DNA from: an uncultured Lachnospiraceae bacterium | Lineage (GTDB): Bacteria; Bacillota; Clostridia; Lachnospirales; Lachnospiraceae | Assembly (NCBI GenBank): GCA_934408585.1 | Contig: CAKRVA010000005.1 | Location: 85,880-149,879 of the forward strand | Direction: 5' to 3' | Length of the DNA: 64,000 nt | Shown here: positions 7,543-15,685 of the stretch, in pieces | How the letters are laid out: every line of letters starts with the position of its first letter | Numbering within the stretch: position 1 is the stretch's first letter | Made by a program: the position numbers and the translations under genes | The notes under the pieces: generated by a model | The model's database searches: none | What the model saw: the letters and a program-made list of their open reading frames with translations, nothing else | What the model was told of the DNA's origin: nothing

Positions 7543-8604
7543 TTATTTTACCTCCTTTGTTTTCTTCTGAAATAAATTTTTAGGAGCATACTTTTTGCGG
7601 AAGTTTACAAGCTTCGGACTCCAGTTAAACAACATCATTAAGATTAATACAATTGCATAAATTAACATACGATAATCGTTTAATCCACGAAGCAGCTCCG
7701 GCAACAGTGTCAAAATCACTGCAGCAATAATGGAGCCTCTGATATTACCTATTCCGCCTAATACAACAAATACAAGAATCGTAATCGACATATTATAGCC
7801 AAAGTTCTTTGGTGTAGCCATCAGACTGCTTAAGTTGTGTGCATATAACACACCACCAATACCGGCAAGTGCTGCGGAAATAGAAAATGCCATCAGCTTA
7901 TATTTTGTAATATTAATTCCAACAGATTCTGCTGCAATTAAGTTATCACGAATTGACATGATTGCACGTCCATCTCTCGACTGAATCAGATTCAGAACAA
8001 TGAAAAGCGTAATCAGAATCAAAACAAATCCTATGATAAAATTGGAATCCTTCGGTGTACCGGTAATTCCCTGCGCACCATTAATAATAATCTGTCCATC
8101 TGGTTCCATATTGAGAGAAACCGCATCTTTCATTGAAAAATGAAATCCCTTAGAATCTTTTCCAATATAAATAACATTAATAATATTCTTTATGATTTCA
8201 CCAAATGCAAGTGTAACAATTGCAAGGTAGTCGCCATTTAAACGTAATACCGGCATACCAATCAAAAATCCAATAAGACCGGTAACAATTGCCCCAACTA
8301 AAATTGCAAGTATAAACCGAACCGGACCAACCGTAATAACGTTTTCCATACATTTTGAGAAAAATGCTCCGGAAAATGCTCCCACGCACATAAAGCCTGC
8401 ATGACCAAGGCTCAATTCACCAAGAATACCAACGGTAAGATTTAAGGATACTGCCATGATTACATATACACAAAGCGGTACAAGAAGTCCCTTCATCAAA
8501 CTGGAAATATTTCCGGTTGATATCATAATTTGAACAATTACGAATGCAACAATTACAATTCCATAGGTAATCAGATTATCCCGAAGATTTTTTGTCATTT
8601 TCAT
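7543..8604 (-). CDS. livM: Branched-chain amino acid ABC transporter permease LivM
   Basis: A 353-residue multi-spanning permease. Hydrophobic segments begin at about residues 12, 40, 65, 95 and continue to the C-terminus, and the family motif GHAGFMCVGAFSGAF plus the cytoplasmic loop SRDGRAIMSIRDNLIAAESVGIN (LivM coupling region) are present. Partners with LivH to form the channel. AAGGAGGG precedes the ATG. Close spacing to livH and livG shows one transcription unit. Confidence 0.95.
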   Translation of the reverse strand: MKMTKNLRDNLITYGIVIVAFVIVQIMISTGNISSLMKGLLVPLCVYVIMAVSLNLTVGILGELSLGHAGFMCVGAFSGAFFSKCMENVITVGPVRFILAILVGAIVTGLIGFLIGMPVLRLNGDYLAIVTLAFGEIIKNIINVIYIGKDSKGFHFSMKDAVSLNMEPDGQIIINGAQGITGTPKDSNFIIGFVLILITLFIVLNLIQSRDGRAIMSIRDNLIAAESVGINITKYKLMAFSISAALAGIGGVLYAHNLSSLMATPKNFGYNMSITILVFVVLGGIGNIRGSIIAAVILTLLPELLRGLNDYRMLIYAIVLILMMLFNWSPKLVNFRKKYAPKNLFQKKTKEVK

Positions 8605-8619
8605 TATCCTATGCCCTCC

Positions 8620-9504
8620 TTAAACCTTTTCCTGAATCTTCTTGCCAAGAATACCGGTTGGTTTCACAAGAAGAACAATAATCAGGACTAAAAATACAAT
8701 TGCATCGGAAAGCTGGGATGAAATATAAGCTTTACTTAATATTTCAATAATTCCAAGAATAATACCACCAATGAACGCTCCCGGAATTGATCCGATTCCT
8801 CCAAATACTGCGGCAACGAATGCCTTAATACCTGGCATAGAACCTGTATATGGTGTCAGTGCCGGATAAGAGGAACACAAAAGCACACCGGCGATTGCTG
8901 CAAGTGCAGAACCAATCGCAAATGTTAATGATATTGTCGCATTTACATTGATTCCCATAAGCTGAGCTGCTCCCTTATCTTCTGAAACCGCCAGCATTGC
9001 CTGTCCTGCCTTTGTTTTATTAACAAACAGAGTAAGACAGACCATGATAATAATACAGGAGATAATGGTAACAATGGTTTCTCCGGTAATTGTAATCTTT
9101 CCTCCTGCTAATGAAAGCGACGGAATATTTACTACTGAAGTAAATGCCTTTGTATTTGCTCCAAAAATCAGCAATGCTACATTTTGAAGAAAATAACTTA
9201 CGCCAATCGCTGTAATCAACACAACAAGGGAAGAAGATGCCTGACGCAACGGACGATATGCAATAGCTTCAATCGCAATACCAAGTACCGTACAGAAAAT
9301 AATGGCAAGCAGAATTCCTACCATTGGAGGAAGTCCAGCCATACTTACTGCTGCGAAAACCGTAAATGCACCAATCATAATGACATCACCATGCGCGAAG
9401 TTCAGCATTTTCGCAATACCATAAACCATGGTATAACCTAATGCAATGATTGCATATACGCTTCCCAAACTAATTCCGTTAATCAAATAAGAAATAAAAC
9501 TCAT
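8620..9504 (-). CDS. livH: Branched-chain amino acid ABC transporter permease LivH
   Basis: A 294-residue permease with the LivH motif GYTMVYGIAKMLNFAHGD near the N-terminus and the coupling loop TKAGQAMLAVSEDKGAAQLMGINVN. The frame extends upstream to an ATG at 9561, but the consensus promoter at 9569-9598 would place transcription start at about 9562. The ATG at 9504 gives the usual family N-terminus (MSFISYLINGISLGSVYA), so it is chosen. First gene of livHMGF. Confidence 0.93.
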   Translation of the reverse strand: MSFISYLINGISLGSVYAIIALGYTMVYGIAKMLNFAHGDVIMIGAFTVFAAVSMAGLPPMVGILLAIIFCTVLGIAIEAIAYRPLRQASSSLVVLITAIGVSYFLQNVALLIFGANTKAFTSVVNIPSLSLAGGKITITGETIVTIISCIIIMVCLTLFVNKTKAGQAMLAVSEDKGAAQLMGINVNATISLTFAIGSALAAIAGVLLCSSYPALTPYTGSMPGIKAFVAAVFGGIGSIPGAFIGGIILGIIEILSKAYISSQLSDAIVFLVLIIVLLVKPTGILGKKIQEKV

Positions 9505-9568
9505 GACAAAACCATGTCCTTTCTCAACCTGTAAGTATACAAGTATAATCTGTAAAAACATCCAAAAT

Positions 9569-9598
9569 ATTATATCAAATTATGCTACTACATTGCAA
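9569..9598 (-). promoter_or_regulatory. Promoter for livHMGF
   Basis: On the minus strand TTGCAA (9593-9598) and a perfect TATAAT (9569-9574) are 18 bp apart, just after the hairpin that ends livK. This implies that the membrane and ATPase genes have their own promoter. Confidence 0.7.
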
Positions 9599-9618
9599 GT
9601 CTATATTTCCCATAAAGC

Positions 9619-9650
9619 AAAAAGAGAGATGTCATCTGACATCCCTCTTT
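9619..9650 (-). terminator. Terminator after livK
   Basis: Hairpin with arms AAAGAGGGATGTC and GACATCTCTCTTT on the minus strand, followed by TTGCTTT. It separates livK from livHMGF and may allow partial read-through, giving more binding protein than transporter. Confidence 0.8.
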
Positions 9651-9672
9651 GGATTTCAAAAAATCATATCAA

Positions 9673-10884
9673 TTACTGAATTAAGGAATAAGCACCATTC
9701 TTAATTTCCATAGCCTTAGGCGCCTTATTTACAGTACCATCAGCTGCCCAGCTCATGCCTGCACCTGTAAGACCGTCTACGGTAATTTCTGTCATTGCTG
9801 CTTTCATCTTATCACAGATTCCTGATACGCCATCAGCAGGTGTTACACCACTCTTTTCTGCTGCAGCCTTGATTACATATACTGCATCATAAGCATCTGC
9901 TGCAAACTGGTTCGGTGTATCGCCATAAGCTGCTTCATATGCACTTACAAAGCTCTTGGTTGCTTCATCTTCTGCATCAGCTGCGAAAGGAGTTAAAAGC
10001 ATTACGCCTTCAGCTAAAGATGCATCAAAGTTTTCAACACCAAGGATACCATCTAATCCGTCACATCCGAAGAACTTAGGAGCATATCCCATAGAATCTG
10101 CCTGCTTAAGAATCAGAGAAGCTTCTGTATAGTAAATTGGAAGGAATACAAGGTCTGCATCTGCTTCCTGAGCCTTTGCCAACTGTACAGAGAAATCTGT
10201 CTTATTATCTGCAGTAAAGGATTCTGTAGATACGATTTCAAAGTTCTGGTTTGCAGCTTCTTCTACGAATTTTGCATAGATACCGGAAGAATATACATCA
10301 GAGCTGTCATAAATAATTGCAACCTTGGATGCTACATTATTTTCGCCAATGTACTGTGCTGCACCAACACCCTGGTTCGGGTCTGTAAAGCAAACCTGGA
10401 ATACATTTTCGTTACCGTTGATACAATCAACAGAAGAACCTGAAGGTGTAATCTGGAACATATTATCGTTTTTGGATTCCGCAGCAACTGCGATACAACA
10501 TCCGCTTGTTACAGAACCAACCAACATATTCATGCCCCAATCCTTCAAAGAATTGTATGCATTAACAGATTTTTCGTTATCAAGTTCGTCATCCTGGAAA
10601 TTATATTCAATCTGATATCCGTTAATACCGCCAGCCTCATTAATTTCTTTAATTGCAAGTTCTGCACCGTTCTTTACTGCAATACCATAAACTGCTGCTC
10701 CACCTGTGATAGGTCCGATTCCACCAATCTTAAAGGTTTCACCATCTGCTGCTGCAGTTTCAGTAGCTGCATCTTCAGTAGCAGCGTTTGTGTCTGTGTT
10801 GTCTGCGTTACCGCTTCCTGCACAACCTGCAAGAAGTGACATTGTCATTGCAGCAACAAGTGCTAAGCTTAATAATTTTTTCAT
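9673..10884 (-). CDS. livK: Branched-chain amino acid ABC transporter substrate-binding lipoprotein
   Basis: The extracytoplasmic receptor that delivers leucine, isoleucine or valine to LivHM. The 403-residue protein has a signal peptide with lipobox LLAGC (C21), a low-complexity Thr/Ala/Asp-rich linker to about residue 50, then a Leu/Ile/Val-binding fold (FKIGGIGPITGGAAVYGIAVKNGAELA). AAGGAGG precedes the ATG. It is transcribed from its own promoter at 10957-10985 and followed by a terminator. Exact specificity cannot be read from sequence; the symbol follows convention. Confidence 0.92.
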   Translation of the reverse strand: MKKLLSLALVAAMTMSLLAGCAGSGNADNTDTNAATEDAATETAAADGETFKIGGIGPITGGAAVYGIAVKNGAELAIKEINEAGGINGYQIEYNFQDDELDNEKSVNAYNSLKDWGMNMLVGSVTSGCCIAVAAESKNDNMFQITPSGSSVDCINGNENVFQVCFTDPNQGVGAAQYIGENNVASKVAIIYDSSDVYSSGIYAKFVEEAANQNFEIVSTESFTADNKTDFSVQLAKAQEADADLVFLPIYYTEASLILKQADSMGYAPKFFGCDGLDGILGVENFDASLAEGVMLLTPFAADAEDEATKSFVSAYEAAYGDTPNQFAADAYDAVYVIKAAAEKSGVTPADGVSGICDKMKAAMTEITVDGLTGAGMSWAADGTVNKAPKAMEIKNGAYSLIQ

Positions 10885-10956
10885 AACTATGTCCTCCTTA
10901 TTTTATTCTCCATATATTTTTTTATCAAAAAACATGGAAAATTTTTATTATTTGTT

Positions 10957-10985
10957 ATACTATCTCAAATTCCTATTATTGTCAA
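10957..10985 (-). promoter_or_regulatory. Promoter for livK
   Basis: Minus-strand TTGACA (10980-10985) and TAGTAT (10957-10962) with 17 bp between them, about 73 bp before the start codon of livK. A strong sigma-A type promoter. Confidence 0.75.
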
Positions 10986-11043
10986 TTATAAATATACAAA
11001 AATGGGAAAAAATATACATTGAATGAAAGGAGGTATTGAAAAC

Positions 11044-11262
11044 ATGAAAAATAAAGCTTTAGATTGTACTGCTTTAACCATAGCAATTATTGGTGCCATA
11101 AACTGGGGATTAATTGGATTTTTTTCGTTTGACCTTGTTGCATTTATCTTCGGTAATATGTCCTGGGTATCCAGAATCATCTATGCACTTGTTGGTCTTA
11201 GTGGTCTTTACCTTATTACATTCTATATGTATGCCGGCGGAAAGACAAATGGAGAAGCATAA
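11044..11262 (+). CDS. DUF378 family small membrane protein
   Basis: A 72-residue protein with two hydrophobic segments (about residues 10-35 and 45-65) and the family core INWGLIGFFSFDLVAFIFG...SRIIYALVGLSGLY. This is the DUF378 (YuzA-like) signature; function unknown. The start at 11044 is chosen because AAAGGAGGT lies upstream; an earlier in-frame start at 11023 falls before that site. It stands alone, divergent from livK and convergent with rsfS. Confidence 0.88.
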   Translation: MKNKALDCTALTIAIIGAINWGLIGFFSFDLVAFIFGNMSWVSRIIYALVGLSGLYLITFYMYAGGKTNGEA

Positions 11263-11270
11263 CATCCAAA

Positions 11271-11297
11271 AAGGAGTTTGCATCACGCAAACTCCTT
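11271..11297. terminator. Terminator between the DUF378 gene and rsfS
   Basis: Perfect 11-bp stem AAGGAGTTTGC / GCAAACTCCTT with a 5-base loop. On the minus strand it is followed by TTT, so it mainly ends the rsfS unit; it may also stop the plus-strand gene. Confidence 0.8.
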
Positions 11298-11314
11298 ACA
11301 TACCGTTCTATCGT

Positions 11315-11692
11315 TTATTGGTTTTCTTTCAATTCTTCTGCATCTATCTGTTTTCCATCACGCCAGATACGTTCCAAATCATAAAAAATACGGTTTTCCT
11401 GATCAAATAAATGCACAATAATATCTCCGAAATCAAGAAGTATCCAGCTTGCGCCCTCATAACCTTCAATTTGTTTCGGTGGATATCCCTTTCGTCCAAG
11501 CCGTTCTTCCACTTCATCGCTCAGCGCCTGTAATTGATTCCGGTTACTACCGCTTGCAATAATAAAATAATCTGCCAATACAGAAACTTCACTGATATCA
11601 ATGACACGGATATCTTCTGCTTTTTTATCTTCCAATGCGGAAATTGCGATTCCCGCCATCTGTCTGATTTCTTCGATTGATAATTTACCCAT
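11315..11692 (-). CDS. rsfS: Ribosomal silencing factor RsfS
   Basis: RsfS binds uL14 on the large subunit and blocks subunit joining, saving energy in starvation. The 125-residue protein has the family features DIRVIDISEVSVLADYFIIASG and the C-terminal GYEGASWILLDFGDIIVHLF. The ATG at 11692 lies 8 bp after GAAGGAGG and is preferred to upstream in-frame starts. It overlaps yqeK by 8 bp, the usual pairing in Firmicutes. Confidence 0.95.
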   Translation of the reverse strand: MGKLSIEEIRQMAGIAISALEDKKAEDIRVIDISEVSVLADYFIIASGSNRNQLQALSDEVEERLGRKGYPPKQIEGYEGASWILLDFGDIIVHLFDQENRIFYDLERIWRDGKQIDAEELKENQ

Positions 11693-12287
11693 TCGTATTT
11701 CCTCCTTCATCGGATTTATGATTGCAATAATAGTCATACGTTTTCTGCGTCATCGGATCCACGGTATTATTTGTGCTCTTTAAATATTCCAGAGTATCCT
11801 CTAAAATCATCAGCAGTGCTTTATCTAAATCAAGAAATGAAACCTTACGGATTTCTGCCAGATTTGGTGCCTGCTTCCGCCCGGGTTCAATATAATCTGC
11901 AATATAAATAATTTTTTCCAGCATCGTCATCGCCGGTCTACCGGTTGTATGATTCAAAATGGCATTGATAATATCTTCATCATGAATGTTAAATTCTTCC
12001 ATTGCAATATAACTTCCAACCTTGGCATGCAGTAGCAATGGATTTTCGATTTCGGCAGAGTTCATCTGTATATTATGTTTCTTACAAATCGAAATTCTTT
12101 TTTCATTCGTCATGCACTTTGCACAGTCGTGGAGCAATCCTGCCATCTGCGCTTTTACAATGTCCACATTATAGCGCATCGCCAGACACGCTGCCGTGTA
12201 CGTAACTCCAAGTGTATGCTCAAACCGGTGCGCATCCATGATTTTTTCCATTTTTTTTCTTACTTTTTTTATATCGGCTGTTTTCAC
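11685..12287 (-). CDS. yqeK: YqeK-type HD phosphohydrolase
   Basis: A 200-residue HD-domain protein of the YqeK family, whose members hydrolyse diadenosine tetraphosphate symmetrically. Metal ligands are visible: H23 region (RFEHTLGV), LLHDCAK at about 51-57, HAKVGSY and NHTTGRP, and YIADYIEPGR. Start codon is GTG after GGGAGG. Lies between nadD and rsfS, the conserved order nadD-yqeK-rsfS. Confidence 0.93.
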   Translation of the reverse strand: MKTADIKKVRKKMEKIMDAHRFEHTLGVTYTAACLAMRYNVDIVKAQMAGLLHDCAKCMTNEKRISICKKHNIQMNSAEIENPLLLHAKVGSYIAMEEFNIHDEDIINAILNHTTGRPAMTMLEKIIYIADYIEPGRKQAPNLAEIRKVSFLDLDKALLMILEDTLEYLKSTNNTVDPMTQKTYDYYCNHKSDEGGNTNG

Positions 12288-12305
12288 TTTGACGCCTCCC
12301 GTAAT

Positions 12306-12929
12306 CTATTCATACAAACGGTTCTTCCGAATATACTCATCCACTTTCGGCGGAACCAGACCTTCAATGCTTTGTCCTTTTTTTATTCTTTCACGAATAT
12401 CCGATGAAGATATCGTAATTAAGTGTTCCGGCAGTAAAATAATTTCTGCCTGAAACTCCCTTTTCAGCATTGCCATCTGCTGCTTCAGGCAATCGCTTGT
12501 TTTATCGTCTCTTGTGGCTACCACAAGGGTACAGTGTTGGAAAATCATATCCGGATTTTTCCAGTTTGATATGGAGAACAGACTGTCTCCACCAACCAGA
12601 AAATAAAATTCTGTTTCCGGATATTGTTGGTGAAGCAACTGCAATGTTTCATAAGTATAAGTAGCTCCGGAACGGTTTACCTCCATTTTAGACAAATACA
12701 TTCCCTCATACTCTTCGACAGCCAGTTGCACCATTTCAGAGCGTATTTCTCCCGAAAGAATTTCAGATGCCTTTTTCATATAGGAATTCCCACTTGGCAT
12801 AAGAAACATTTCATCCAATGACAAATAGTCTTTTGCCTGCTGTGCAATCTGAAGATGTCCGTTATGAATTGGATTAAAGGTGCCGCCCAATATTCCGATT
12901 TTTCTTTTTGCTTCTGTTCTTTCCATCAT
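12306..12929 (-). CDS. nadD: Nicotinate-nucleotide adenylyltransferase NadD
   Basis: NadD joins nicotinate mononucleotide and ATP to make deamido-NAD. The nucleotidyltransferase motif GGTFNPIHNGHL follows a short basic N-terminus, and the C-terminal ISSSDIRERIKKG is the second conserved motif. The start is set at the ATG at 12927-12929, one base after the stop of yhbY, since earlier in-frame codons would overlap yhbY. A second ATG follows immediately. 207 residues, normal length. Confidence 0.95.
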   Translation of the reverse strand: MMERTEAKRKIGILGGTFNPIHNGHLQIAQQAKDYLSLDEMFLMPSGNSYMKKASEILSGEIRSEMVQLAVEEYEGMYLSKMEVNRSGATYTYETLQLLHQQYPETEFYFLVGGDSLFSISNWKNPDMIFQHCTLVVATRDDKTSDCLKQQMAMLKREFQAEIILLPEHLITISSSDIRERIKKGQSIEGLVPPKVDEYIRKNRLYE

Positions 12930-12930
12930 C

Positions 12931-13221
12931 TTATCTTGGCAGTTCAATTTTCTTGTGGTCTTTATTTTCTTTATATAAAACAATCTTCTTTCCAATCACC
13001 TGTACCACACAGGAACCGGTACGTTCTGCAAGAATTGCTGCCATCTCTCCGGCATCTTCCATACAGTTTTTGAGAACTGCAAGTTTAATCAGCTCCCGTT
13101 TGTTGAATGCTTCATGAACCGCTTCGGTAACTTCCGGTGTCAATCCCGATTTTCCTATCTGAAAAACCGGTTCAATGTTCATTGCAAGTCCCTTTAAATA
13201 TGCACGTTGCTTACTTGTCAT
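12931..13221 (-). CDS. yhbY: YhbY-type RNA-binding protein (CRM domain)
   Basis: A 96-residue single CRM-domain protein associated with 50S assembly. MTSKQRAYLKGLA, the loop QIGKSGLT and the C-terminal GSCVVQVIGKKIVLYK are family hallmarks. A good ribosome binding site (AGGAGG) precedes the ATG. It follows obgE and nearly abuts nadD. Confidence 0.95.
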   Translation of the reverse strand: MTSKQRAYLKGLAMNIEPVFQIGKSGLTPEVTEAVHEAFNKRELIKLAVLKNCMEDAGEMAAILAERTGSCVVQVIGKKIVLYKENKDHKKIELPR

Positions 13222-13236
13222 TGGAATAATATCCTC

Positions 13237-14529
13237 CTATTTATAATAGTCAAAAGAAAGTCCGTACATACGCACGGTATCACCTTCCTGAATTCCAAGT
13301 TCTTCCAGCTGCTCCAGAATCCCATTCATTTTAAGGAAATTCTGGAAGAATGTAAAGCCTTTTTCTGACTCAAGATTGGTATAACCCAGCATTTTTTCGA
13401 TGCGCGGTCCTTCTACAACATATTCATCATTTTCTTCATCATAGATCACCGTATACGGCTCATCACTGTCTGAAATCATATATTCCGGGAAAAATTCCTG
13501 TTCAAAGACAATCGGTTTCTCGTCAATTCCATCCAGCATATGACGCACCTCATATAACAGTTCACGAATCCCTGCACCGTTAATTGCAGAAATTGGGAAA
13601 ACCTTAATGCCTTTTGGTTCAAATTCTTTCTTTAATAAATCAACCGGATTCTCGCTGCCATCTTCAAAAATCATATCAACTTTATTAGCAGCAATTACCT
13701 GTGGTCTTGCTGCAATTTCCGGATTATAATTTTCCAGTTCTTTATTTATTGCATAAATATCATCAATGGGATTTCTACCTTCGGTAGATGCCGCATCAAC
13801 AATATGAATAATCACCTTTGTTCTTTCAATATGCCGCAAAAACTCAAATCCAAGACCAACGCCTTCCGAAGCACCTTCAATCAGACCCGGAATATCCGCA
13901 ATGACAAACCCCTTGGCATCTTCCAGATCTACCACGCCAAGATGCGGATTCAACGTTGTAAAATGATAGTTTGCAATCTTCGGTCTGGCATTTGATACCT
14001 TTGTAAGAAATGTTGATTTTCCAACGTTCGGGAATCCCACAAGTCCCACATCTGCAATTACTTTTAATTCAAGCAGCAATTCCATTTCTCTGGCAGGTTG
14101 TCCCGGCTGCGCATATTTAGGTGCCTGCATGGTACTTGTTGCATAATGCTGGTTTCCGTTTCCGCCACGGCCACCCTCCAGCAGAACAAAGCGACGGTTT
14201 TCACCGGACAAATCCGTAATCACCTTACCGGTAACTGCCTCCTTAACGACAGTTCCTTCCGGCATTTTCAGAATGATATCTTCACCATTCTTTCCCCTGC
14301 AATTACGCTTTCCGCCATTTTCACCATCTTCTGCATGATATTTACGTACATGACGATAATCCGTAAGTGTATTCAATCCATCATCCACTTCCAGAATCAC
14401 ACTTCCGCCATGTCCTCCATCACCACCGTCAGGACCTCCGGCAGGTACATATTTCTCTCTGCGGAATGAAACATGTCCATCTCCGCCTTTTCCACTTCTT
14501 ACAATAATTTTTGCTCGATCTGCAAACAT
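13237..14529 (-). CDS. obgE: GTPase ObgE/CgtA
   Basis: Obg is an essential GTPase for 50S maturation and stress control. The 430-residue protein has the Gly-rich Obg fold (about 1-158), a G domain with G1 GFPNVGKS, G3 DIPGLIEGAS and G4 NKVD, and a C-terminal OCT domain (about 345-425), as usual in Firmicutes. The start at 14529 has GAGGTGA upstream and gives the canonical MFADRAKIIVRSGKGGDG; an in-frame start 17 codons earlier does not. Confidence 0.97.
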   Translation of the reverse strand: MFADRAKIIVRSGKGGDGHVSFRREKYVPAGGPDGGDGGHGGSVILEVDDGLNTLTDYRHVRKYHAEDGENGGKRNCRGKNGEDIILKMPEGTVVKEAVTGKVITDLSGENRRFVLLEGGRGGNGNQHYATSTMQAPKYAQPGQPAREMELLLELKVIADVGLVGFPNVGKSTFLTKVSNARPKIANYHFTTLNPHLGVVDLEDAKGFVIADIPGLIEGASEGVGLGFEFLRHIERTKVIIHIVDAASTEGRNPIDDIYAINKELENYNPEIAARPQVIAANKVDMIFEDGSENPVDLLKKEFEPKGIKVFPISAINGAGIRELLYEVRHMLDGIDEKPIVFEQEFFPEYMISDSDEPYTVIYDEENDEYVVEGPRIEKMLGYTNLESEKGFTFFQNFLKMNGILEQLEELGIQEGDTVRMYGLSFDYYK

Positions 14530-14569
14530 TTTTGTCACCTCATTAACAAAAGAAAAACATCTGATTAAA

Positions 14570-14602
14570 AAAGGCTTCAAACAAATAAAGTTTGAAGCCT
14601 TT
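14570..14602 (-). terminator. Terminator after rpmA
   Basis: Perfect 13-bp stem (AAAGGCTTCAAAC / GTTTGAAGCCTTT) with a 7-base loop and, on the minus strand, a run of T. It closes the rplU-prp-rpmA unit before obgE. Confidence 0.9.
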
Positions 14603-14613
14603 CAACCTTCGTA

Positions 14614-14898
14614 CTATTTCTCTACAGGATAAACGGAAGCCTGTTTCTTATCTCTTCCTTTTCTTTCGAATCTAAGTACTCCATCCACTAAAGCAAACAG
14701 TGTATCATCACCACCACGGCCTACATTAATACCAGGATGAATTTTTGTTCCACGCTGTCTGTATAAAATGTTACCAGCTTTCACAAATTGTCCGTCAGCT
14801 CTTTTTGCACCCAATCTCTTGGACTCGGAATCTCTACCGTTCTTAGTAGAACCAACTCCCTTTTTATGAGCGAAAAATTGAAGGTTCATCTTTAACAT
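14614..14898 (-). CDS. rpmA: 50S ribosomal protein L27, made with cleavable N-terminus
   Basis: The 94-residue sequence opens MLKMNLQFFAHKKG, the Firmicutes form in which Prp protease cuts after F9 (LQFF|A) to expose the functional N-terminus at the peptidyl transferase centre. The body contains GSTKNGRDSESKRLG, GNILYRQRGTKIHPG and GRGGDDTLFAL, typical of L27. It follows prp by 3 bp and shares the operon with rplU. Confidence 0.97.
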   Translation of the reverse strand: MLKMNLQFFAHKKGVGSTKNGRDSESKRLGAKRADGQFVKAGNILYRQRGTKIHPGINVGRGGDDTLFALVDGVLRFERKGRDKKQASVYPVEK

Positions 14899-14901
14899 GG
14901 T

Positions 14902-15231
14902 CTACACCTCCTTAAATTTAAGTTCACAATACTTCTTACCGTACTCTTGTACGACACCTTGTAATCCCAATACCATGGAATCCATCAAAAGCTTTGCATC
15001 TGCATCCGGTTTTGAATGAAATGTACAGGATATCTGTCCCTTTTTTTCATTATTGTTAATTTCCAATTTTATATCCGTGAATTGCTCCAGCGAATTAATG
15101 GTATTAATTACCAGCATGGAAATTGCGGCACAGACTATATCATTTCCATAATCTGCATATCCCGCATGTCCGTCGCATAAAAAACCTTGATATTCCCCGG
15201 TTTTGGATTGTAATATGATGATTTTTGTCAT
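14902..15231 (-). CDS. prp: Ribosomal-processing cysteine protease Prp
   Basis: A 109-residue protein of the YsxB/Prp family, which trims the N-terminus of L27. The catalytic dyad is H22 (GHAGYADYG) and C34 (DIVCAAIS), with the family's normal spacing. It sits between rplU and rpmA, as in other Firmicutes that carry the extended L27. The cleavage site is visible in the neighbouring rpmA. Confidence 0.95.
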   Translation of the reverse strand: MTKIIILQSKTGEYQGFLCDGHAGYADYGNDIVCAAISMLVINTINSLEQFTDIKLEINNNEKKGQISCTFHSKPDADAKLLMDSMVLGLQGVVQEYGKKYCELKFKEV

Positions 15232-15251
15232 ATTACTCCATTCTATGCATA

Positions 15252-15557
15252 CTATGCGTTAATCTTATCAATCTTAACCTGTGTGTATGCTTGTCTATGA
15301 CCGTTTTTCTTATGATAACCGGATTTTCTCTTATACTTATAAACAATAACCTTGCGATGTCTGCCCTGTTCCATAACAGTTGCAGTTACGCTGGCATTTG
15401 CTACATCTCCGGCAACCTTAAGCTCTTTATCACTTACTGCGATAACCTGGTCAAATGTTACAGTAGCTCCTGCTTCCGCATCAAGCTTTTCAACTTTGAT
15501 GATATCTCCTTCGGAAACTTTGTACTGCTTTCCACCTGTTGCAATGATTGCGTACAT
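15252..15557 (-). CDS. rplU: 50S ribosomal protein L21
   Basis: A 101-residue L21 with the family N-terminus MYAIIATGGKQYKV and the C-terminal basic KRKSGYHKKNGHRQAYT region that binds 23S rRNA. GGAGGTGCC precedes the ATG. First gene of rplU-prp-rpmA, preceded by an L21-leader-like region and a promoter inside the upstream RNase gene. Confidence 0.97.
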   Translation of the reverse strand: MYAIIATGGKQYKVSEGDIIKVEKLDAEAGATVTFDQVIAVSDKELKVAGDVANASVTATVMEQGRHRKVIVYKYKRKSGYHKKNGHRQAYTQVKIDKINA

Positions 15558-15650
15558 ATGGCACCTCCTATACTAACCAATAAATGGTTTACTCGCTAAC
15601 TACGGTGCTGTCTAAAAAATGACATACTTCTACCTCGTTATGCGGCATAC
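15558..15650 (-). promoter_or_regulatory. L21 leader-like 5' UTR
   Basis: The about 93-base untranslated region before rplU holds the segment GACAGCACCGTAGTTAGCG and a hairpin with AAACCA and TTGGTT arms (15566-15582 region) close to the ribosome binding site. Firmicutes rplU operons often have an L21 leader in which the free protein is thought to bind and repress. The match is by position and gist, not a model search. Confidence 0.55.
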
Positions 15651-15656
15651 TTAACC

Positions 15657-15685
15657 AAAATAACATCAAATATCGTTTATGTCAA
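15657..15685 (-). promoter_or_regulatory. Promoter for rplU, inside the 3' end of the RNase E/G gene
   Basis: Minus-strand TTGACA (15680-15685) and TATTTT (15657-15662) with a 17-bp spacer. The -35 lies inside the last codons of the upstream gene. It would start transcription near 15650. Confidence 0.6.
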
